This document shows, one piece after another, positions 59,010 to 64,000 of a stretch of DNA of 64,000 nucleotides (its first letter is position 1; each line of letters begins with the position of its first letter). The DNA is taken from assembly GCF_029203285.1 (NCBI RefSeq), contig NZ_CP115669.1, positions 2,170,001 to 2,234,000 on the forward strand. Reading direction: 5' to 3'. A program made the position numbers and the translations under genes. Origin of the DNA: Pseudomonas sp. PSE14 (GTDB taxonomy: Bacteria > Pseudomonadota > Gammaproteobacteria > Pseudomonadales > Pseudomonadaceae). Under the pieces are notes generated by a model. It worked only from the letters and a program-made list of their open reading frames with translations, had not been told where the DNA came from and searched no databases.

Positions 59010-62000
59010 GCGGCTGGCTGGTACTGGCGCTGCTCTTGCTGCTGCTGGTGCTGCTGGCAGCGGGGGGCTTTCTCTGGCTGCGCAGCAAAGGCGGCGAGGC
59101 GGTTCGCGCGTTCTACCTGACCGTACGGCAGATGGAGCAGGACCAGGACGTCGCCGATCGCTACGACGTGCCCTGGTTCCTCCTGCTGGGCGATCCCTTG
59201 TTGGGTGAGCGCCTGGCTACCGACTGGAGCCTGACACCCGCTGGCCGGCCGGCCTGGTTCGGCCGCTGGTGGGCCGATCAGGATGGCGCCGTGCTGGCGG
59301 TGCCGCAGGGGCTGTTCCTGCCGGAAGAGGGCGCGCCATCGTCACTGCAACCCTGGCGGCGGTTGCTTAGCCTGCTGTTGCGCCTGCGCCCACGTCGCCC
59401 GCTGGACGGGGTGATCTGGGCCGTGCCGGCGGAGCGCCTGCTGGACCCGGCCAGCCTGGCCCAGGAGAGCATCCAGCTGCGCCGGCGTTTCAATGACCTG
59501 CTGCAACGGCTGGGGCTGAGCCTGCCGGTCTACATGGTCGTCACCGGTTTGGAGGAACTCGGCGGATTCGCCGAACTGCGTGCCGCGCTGCCGGTTGAGG
59601 TTCGCGAGCGGCCGCTGGGCTGGGCCTCGCCCCTGCAGGCGGATGCGGCCTGGCAGGGCGAACATCTGGAGCGAGGCTTCGACCAGGTGCTGCAGGCCTT
59701 GCAGGCGGCAATTCTCGAAGCCGGCGTGCTGAAAGGACAGTTGAGCGAGGAGCTGTATCGCTTCCCGCAGACGCTGGAGAGCCTGCGCGAAGGATTAAGG
59801 CAACGCTTGGAGCCGGTCTTCCAGGGCAATGCGCTAGGTGAGGCACCGCGCCTGCGGGGTCTGTATTTCAGCGGCGCGTTCCGGGGGGCGGCCAGTGACG
59901 ATGATTGGTCGCTCTCGGCTCGGGACGAGGCCCCCGCCCAGTTGCTGTTCACCCAGCACCTCTGGCAATCGCGCCTGCTGGCCGAGCGCGGGCTGGCGCA
60001 GGCGGTGCCACGGGTGCTGCGCCTGCGCCAGCGTTCGCAGCGTCTGCTGGGCGCCGTCGCCGGTGTCGTCGGGGTCTGCTGGCTGCTGGGGATGCTCTGG
60101 GTCTGGCACGAGGATTCGCGCGAGGCGCAAGCCCTGGGCCAGCGTATCCAGGCCATGCAGCACGGGCAGGGCGAAGGCGCGGCGAGCTCTGCGGCGCCGG
60201 GCGATAGCGCACGGCTTCGCCTGCAAGCCTACTGGGCACTGCTGCAGGGGGCGCCGCGCTGGCATTACCGGTCCCTGGTGTACCCCAGCTCCTGGTTCTC
60301 CGGCTTCGACGGCCAGATGGACGAACTGCTCAGGGACCTGACCCGGCGCGAAGTGCTGGCACCCCTGCAGCAGGCGCAAGCGGCTGACCTGGTTCGGCTG
60401 CGCGCCATCCGCAGCAGCGAGCGTCGCGCCAACGTGCAGAGCGACAGCCCGGAACAATGGCCCAATTTCGTCGCCGCCCGGGAGCTGGCTGGCGGTGTCC
60501 TGGCGTTCGAACAGCGCAACCGCTGGTACAACGAGCTACGCACCGGCACCTCGAAAAATCCCCTGGAAAGCATCGCCAAGCTGGGGGAGCAAGCTTACGG
60601 CCTGACGCTCGAACCGGGCGCGCTGCGCAACGCCGGCTACCTGCAGTCGGTACTCGGCCAGGGCATTCCCGAGGCTCCGGCGCCGGTCGATCCCGGCCCG
60701 CGGGATGGTCCGCTGGCGCGCAATTTCGACGACCTGATGAACCTCTGGCTCGACCAGTTCTTCCTCTCCGATAACTTCGTACGCCCGGCCGGCTTCCTGC
60801 GTCTGCACCTGAACGAACTCAAGGCGCGACAAGGCAACAGCCTGGAGGAGCTGGAGGAAACCGCCGCGCAGATCGATGCCCTGCGCAATATGGTGGCCCT
60901 GACCAACGCCGCCTGGAGCCATGGCAATGCCCAGGAGATAGTTCCCGGCTACCGTGCGTTGCTGGATGACGTGCGCCAGTCCTACCTGCTCGGACCCACT
61001 GCGGAAGCGGCGGTGACCAGTCAGGCGAGCAAGCTGCAGCGTGCCTTCCATGACCAGTGGATTGCCGCCGCCGGCTCCCGCGACAACCTGCTGCAACTGC
61101 AACCCGGCGGAACCCTGGCCTTGCAGGATCACGTGGTGGCACTGGGCAGCGCCATCGAATCGCTGATGCGCCAGGATTTCGCCGGTACCGCCCTGCGCCA
61201 GCAGGCGCAGGATGCCGATCCGCGGCGTCTGGGCAACCTCGACGCCCACGCGCTGAATGCCGCGCTGGCGTACTACGACAGCTATCGCAAGTACAGCGAG
61301 CAGGAGCAGGCGCGGATACCGGCCGAATACCGTGACGCACTCGCCGAAAGTACCGCCGCCGCCGCGGCCGGCGCCATGTGGAGCAGCCTGACCCAGTCCG
61401 TGCCATCGAACGGGGCTGCTGCGCAAATCACCTTCGACGTCCCGCTGGAGCCGGCGGAGCAGGTGCGCCAGGCCCTGGAAACCCTGCAGCGCAATGATCT
61501 GGCCAATGCGCTGGACATCCACCTCACCCGTGGTGCGCTGGCCGACGTCGACACCGTGCTGAAGTCGATCGACGCCTTGCCCTTGTTCCGCGTGCGTTCG
61601 GAGCCCTCCGGCTGGGACGGCTCGCGCAATTTCGGCCTGCAGCTCTATCGCTCCACCGACACCCAGGATCTCAAGCGCAACCTGGCCCAGCAGTTCGAGA
61701 CCATGCTCGCCCTGAGCGAGGACCACGCGCCCGCACTGACCTGGCTGAGGGACCGGGGCAACCTCGGCTTCGCCGACCAGGACAAGGTGCGGCGCTTCGC
61801 CGACCTCAGCGATGAGCTGACCAAGTACAAGGCACAGAACCCGACGAGCTCGCCCATGCTGCTGGACCAGTTGGTCACCCGCGACTTCGTGGAAATGGAC
61901 GCGGCAAGTTGCGCCAATATCCTGCGCACCTCGGCGCTGGTCCCCGGGCAGGGCGACGTGGCGCGGTTCACTCGCGGCTTGCACAGCCAGGCGCAGCAGC

Positions 62001-62830
62001 GTTGCCTGGAGTTGCAGCAGAAGGATGCCGCCGCGGCCTGGTCCGCCATTGCCGACTATTTCAACCAGTATCTGGCCAATCGTTTCCCCTTCGCCTACAG
62101 CCTGCAGGCCGAAGACGCGGACCCGGCACGGGTGCAGCACCTGGTCGAGCTGCTCGACCAGAACCTCGCGCGGGCGCAGGAGGGCCTGAAACTCAGCCAG
62201 TCGGTGGATCGCGCTGCCGCAGCGGATTTCCTCCAGCGCCTGCAACTGGCCCGGGCCTGGATGGGCCCGCTGTTCCAGCGCGACAAGGGCGGGGCGCAGG
62301 GCGTCGATCTCGACGTGCGCTGGCGCACCGACCGTGAAGCCGAGCGCGGCGCTGACCAGGTCATCGCCTGGACGCTCTATGCGGCCGACCGGCCGCTGAG
62401 CTTCCCGGGTGGCGATGGCCAGCGCCTGCACTGGAATGTCGGCGAGCCGGTGAAGGTGCTGTTGCGCTGGGCCAAGGACAGCCCGCAGCGGCCGGACATC
62501 GACCCGCAGCAGGCAAGCATGGCGGTGGCCGACCTGGAAGTGGGTTGGGAGTACGCTGGCCCCTGGGCGCTGATACGCATGCTGCGCTCGCACCTGATCC
62601 TGCAACGCCAGCCCAGCGCCGACTACACCGACTTCCCGCTGGCGCTGCAGGTGCCTATCCGCGCCCCCAACAGCCACGAGCCCGAGGCACGGATGTTCCT
62701 GCGCGTCTCCCTGATGACCCAGGACGCCAAGCAGCCGCTGTCGGTCCAGCCGCTTCCCGTACGTGCGCCGCGCACGCCCTTCAGCGGTATGGGTGTCGCG
62801 ACCGTTGCCGGCACCCAGGAGTTGCCATGA
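59006..62830 (+). CDS. tssM: TssM (IcmF-like) inner-membrane protein lacking a Walker A motif
   Basis: A 1274-residue protein, GTG start overlapping tssL. A transmembrane helix lies at residues 3-25 and another around 345-370 (AVAGVVGVCWLLGMLWVW); the large C-terminal region (ends GVATVAGTQELP) is periplasmic. In the position where many TssM proteins carry GPPGxGKT, this one reads LLGDPLLGERLATDW, so nucleotide binding is probably lost. The periplasmic part shows the IcmF-related segments LARNFDDLMNLWLDQFFLSD and GWDGSRNFGLQLY. It spans inner membrane to TssJ. Confidence 0.92.
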   Translation: MSGWLVLALLLLLLVLLAAGGFLWLRSKGGEAVRAFYLTVRQMEQDQDVADRYDVPWFLLLGDPLLGERLATDWSLTPAGRPAWFGRWWADQDGAVLAVPQGLFLPEEGAPSSLQPWRRLLSLLLRLRPRRPLDGVIWAVPAERLLDPASLAQESIQLRRRFNDLLQRLGLSLPVYMVVTGLEELGGFAELRAALPVEVRERPLGWASPLQADAAWQGEHLERGFDQVLQALQAAILEAGVLKGQLSEELYRFPQTLESLREGLRQRLEPVFQGNALGEAPRLRGLYFSGAFRGAASDDDWSLSARDEAPAQLLFTQHLWQSRLLAERGLAQAVPRVLRLRQRSQRLLGAVAGVVGVCWLLGMLWVWHEDSREAQALGQRIQAMQHGQGEGAASSAAPGDSARLRLQAYWALLQGAPRWHYRSLVYPSSWFSGFDGQMDELLRDLTRREVLAPLQQAQAADLVRLRAIRSSERRANVQSDSPEQWPNFVAARELAGGVLAFEQRNRWYNELRTGTSKNPLESIAKLGEQAYGLTLEPGALRNAGYLQSVLGQGIPEAPAPVDPGPRDGPLARNFDDLMNLWLDQFFLSDNFVRPAGFLRLHLNELKARQGNSLEELEETAAQIDALRNMVALTNAAWSHGNAQEIVPGYRALLDDVRQSYLLGPTAEAAVTSQASKLQRAFHDQWIAAAGSRDNLLQLQPGGTLALQDHVVALGSAIESLMRQDFAGTALRQQAQDADPRRLGNLDAHALNAALAYYDSYRKYSEQEQARIPAEYRDALAESTAAAAAGAMWSSLTQSVPSNGAAAQITFDVPLEPAEQVRQALETLQRNDLANALDIHLTRGALADVDTVLKSIDALPLFRVRSEPSGWDGSRNFGLQLYRSTDTQDLKRNLAQQFETMLALSEDHAPALTWLRDRGNLGFADQDKVRRFADLSDELTKYKAQNPTSSPMLLDQLVTRDFVEMDAASCANILRTSALVPGQGDVARFTRGLHSQAQQRCLELQQKDAAAAWSAIADYFNQYLANRFPFAYSLQAEDADPARVQHLVELLDQNLARAQEGLKLSQSVDRAAAADFLQRLQLARAWMGPLFQRDKGGAQGVDLDVRWRTDREAERGADQVIAWTLYAADRPLSFPGGDGQRLHWNVGEPVKVLLRWAKDSPQRPDIDPQQASMAVADLEVGWEYAGPWALIRMLRSHLILQRQPSADYTDFPLALQVPIRAPNSHEPEARMFLRVSLMTQDAKQPLSVQPLPVRAPRTPFSGMGVATVAGTQELP

Positions 62831-63885
62831 TTTCAGAGCAGGCGCTACAGGCGCTGTTGCAACCTTTGTCGGGTGATGCACCGTGCGGCGAATCGCTGCG
62901 CTACGACCCCTTGATGGACCGCTTGCGCGAGCTGCGTCGCGAGGAAGATACGCAACTGCCGACCGGGGTCTGGCAGGCCGAGCCCAAACGCGCCGACTGG
63001 GTAGCGCTGGCAGCTCTGGCCGAAGAGCTGTTGCTGCGACGCAGCAAGGACCTGACCATCGCCGCTTACCTGGGCGAGGCTTGGATCGTCATGGAGGGGC
63101 CGTCCGGCCTCGCTGCCGCACTCGGCTTGCTGGCCGATCTCTGTGACGCCTACCCCGAGCAACTGCACCCGCAGGCCGCCGATGGTGATCAGGAGTGGCG
63201 CGCTGCACCGGTGGCGTGGCTGGCCCGCCGCTACACCGAACTGTTGCTCACCCGCGTGCCGCTATGCAGCGGCTGGCCGCAGACCACCCTGCATGGCTGG
63301 CAGGAGCTGCAGCGAAGACAGGTTCAGGTCAGCGACAACAAGACCGACAAGGTGGCGGCGGAAAACGCACGGCAGGAACAGAAGCGACTGGATGAGTCGG
63401 TTCGCAGCGGTGCGGTGAACGGCTGGGCTGCCACACTGGCCCAACTGGAAGTGGCGGCCGGGCACCTCCAGCGGCTGGACGCCTGGTGCGATCGCCAACT
63501 CGGCGATGCAGCGCCGAGCCTGCATCAACTCGCTGCGTCCATGGACGCCTTCGTCAACGTCATTCAGGGATGCAAGGCCATGGCACCACAAGAGTTCGCA
63601 CCCGTTGCCGTGTCGGAAACCCACGCGGAGCCCGCATCCGTCGCGGCAGAAGCTCCGGCTCCGTTGCCCGCCGGCGGTCCTCCGCAGAGCCGTGAAGAGG
63701 CCTACCGTCAGCTCACCGCCATTGCGGAGTACCTGGCGCGCACCGAACCCCACAGCCCGGTACCGTACATCATTCGCCGTGCCGTGGAGTGGGGCGCCAT
63801 GCCCTTGAGCGCGCTGATGGACGAACTCGTCCACGCGGACCCCGAGGCCCGCCGGGTCTGGGTCATGCTGGGGGTGCTGCGTTGA
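62827..63885 (+). CDS. tssA: TssA-type ImpA protein
   Basis: A 352-residue protein starting MISEQALQALLQPLSGDAPCGESLRYD, with the ImpA N-terminal domain (WVALAALAEELLLRRSKDLTIAAYLGEAW) and a C-terminal domain ending SPVPYIIRRAVEWGAMPLSALM. TssA caps and orients sheath and tube assembly. The ATG overlaps the tssM stop. In the P. aeruginosa H3 cluster the next gene is a sigma-54 activator (sfa3), which would lie beyond the window. Confidence 0.93.
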   Translation: MISEQALQALLQPLSGDAPCGESLRYDPLMDRLRELRREEDTQLPTGVWQAEPKRADWVALAALAEELLLRRSKDLTIAAYLGEAWIVMEGPSGLAAALGLLADLCDAYPEQLHPQAADGDQEWRAAPVAWLARRYTELLLTRVPLCSGWPQTTLHGWQELQRRQVQVSDNKTDKVAAENARQEQKRLDESVRSGAVNGWAATLAQLEVAAGHLQRLDAWCDRQLGDAAPSLHQLAASMDAFVNVIQGCKAMAPQEFAPVAVSETHAEPASVAAEAPAPLPAGGPPQSREEAYRQLTAIAEYLARTEPHSPVPYIIRRAVEWGAMPLSALMDELVHADPEARRVWVMLGVLR

Positions 63886-64000
63886 CGTCGGGCTCAAGGG
63901 AGACGACAGCGTGCGTCAGACTGATGGTTGTTCCGGCGATCGTCCGCGTCCGACCTGAAGTGGACGTTCAGCCTTTAAGGCACGTAAAAACGAGTTGGCA
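63886..64000. other. Tail of the window, no gene seen
   Basis: 115 bases after tssA. Reading frames are short and no ribosome-binding site precedes a long one. The next T6SS gene or its promoter probably begins just outside. Confidence 0.4.

Noticed and set aside
1..64000. CRISPR arrays, tRNA or rRNA genes, insertion sequences, prophage or integrase
   Set aside because: No regularly spaced repeats, RNA-gene signatures or transposase/integrase-like proteins were seen in either strand.

Overview
The window is high-GC DNA from a gamma-proteobacterium, almost certainly a Pseudomonas of the P. aeruginosa group (near P. nitroreducens or P. citronellolis). Support: AceE/AceF homologues close to Pseudomonas/Azotobacter, an H3-like type VI secretion locus, a Fiu/PiuA-type receptor, CueR- and CopR-type sites and typical Pseudomonas intergenic repeats. 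I saw no rRNA, tRNA, CRISPR, transposase or phage gene.

1-7.2 kb: a truncated gamma-glutamyl-polyamine ligase; a small ubiquitin-like (MoaD/ThiS) protein paired with an Asp-box propeller; an RLAN/RimK ATP-grasp ligase with a 47-residue membrane protein, divergent from a GNAT; and a persulfide-detoxification operon (BigR-like ArsR repressor, two YeeE/YedE-type membrane proteins, Blh dioxygenase) with an obvious palindromic operator. 7.2-15.8 kb: repeats and hairpins, aceE-aceF (three lipoyl domains), a PAS-GGDEF cyclase, an Ais/PmrG-like phosphatase, a ClpP-like periplasmic protein and a NUDIX hydrolase with a broken partial copy beside it.

15.9-22.2 kb: a tight seven-gene operon encoding a thermostable-hemolysin/GNAT-like protein, an acyl-adenylating enzyme, a haem-oxygenase-fold diiron-like oxidase, an SDR, a TPR protein, a response regulator and a sensor kinase. 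Its first ribosome-binding site lies inside a perfect inverted repeat. It looks like a small lipid-metabolite pathway carrying its own two-component sensor and is one of the best candidates for an undescribed system. 22.3-31.9 kb: LysR/pirin/two isochorismatase-type hydrolases; a small unknown protein with a structured, possibly switching leader RNA; LysR/DUF2917/GST; a Fur-boxed TonB receptor; and a DHFR-like reductase.

32.2-41.9 kb: a copper-resistance island. An Anr/FNR-type box lies ahead of a DUF2946-like protein, a Met-rich protein, DUF2933 and a YHS/HMBD copper ATPase. Then come CueR-boxed copZ, DUF411, a decayed cupredoxin gene that keeps a CopR box, and copABCD behind another CopR box. 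The copA-proximal part is visibly less GC-rich than its surroundings.

42-64 kb: GNAT, small unknown genes, then an H3-like T6SS. tssB-tssC-hcp-tssE-tssF-tssG-clpV run left, ending in a low-GC cargo block (caspase-like protein, YwqJ-like deaminase, VgrG, YwqK/MORN protein), with a convergent DUF4280 PAAR-like spike. tssJ-tssK-tssL-tssM-tssA run right to the window edge. The cargo block is the second strong candidate for new biology: a deaminase effector with a MORN-type immunity protein and an unexplained caspase-like partner.
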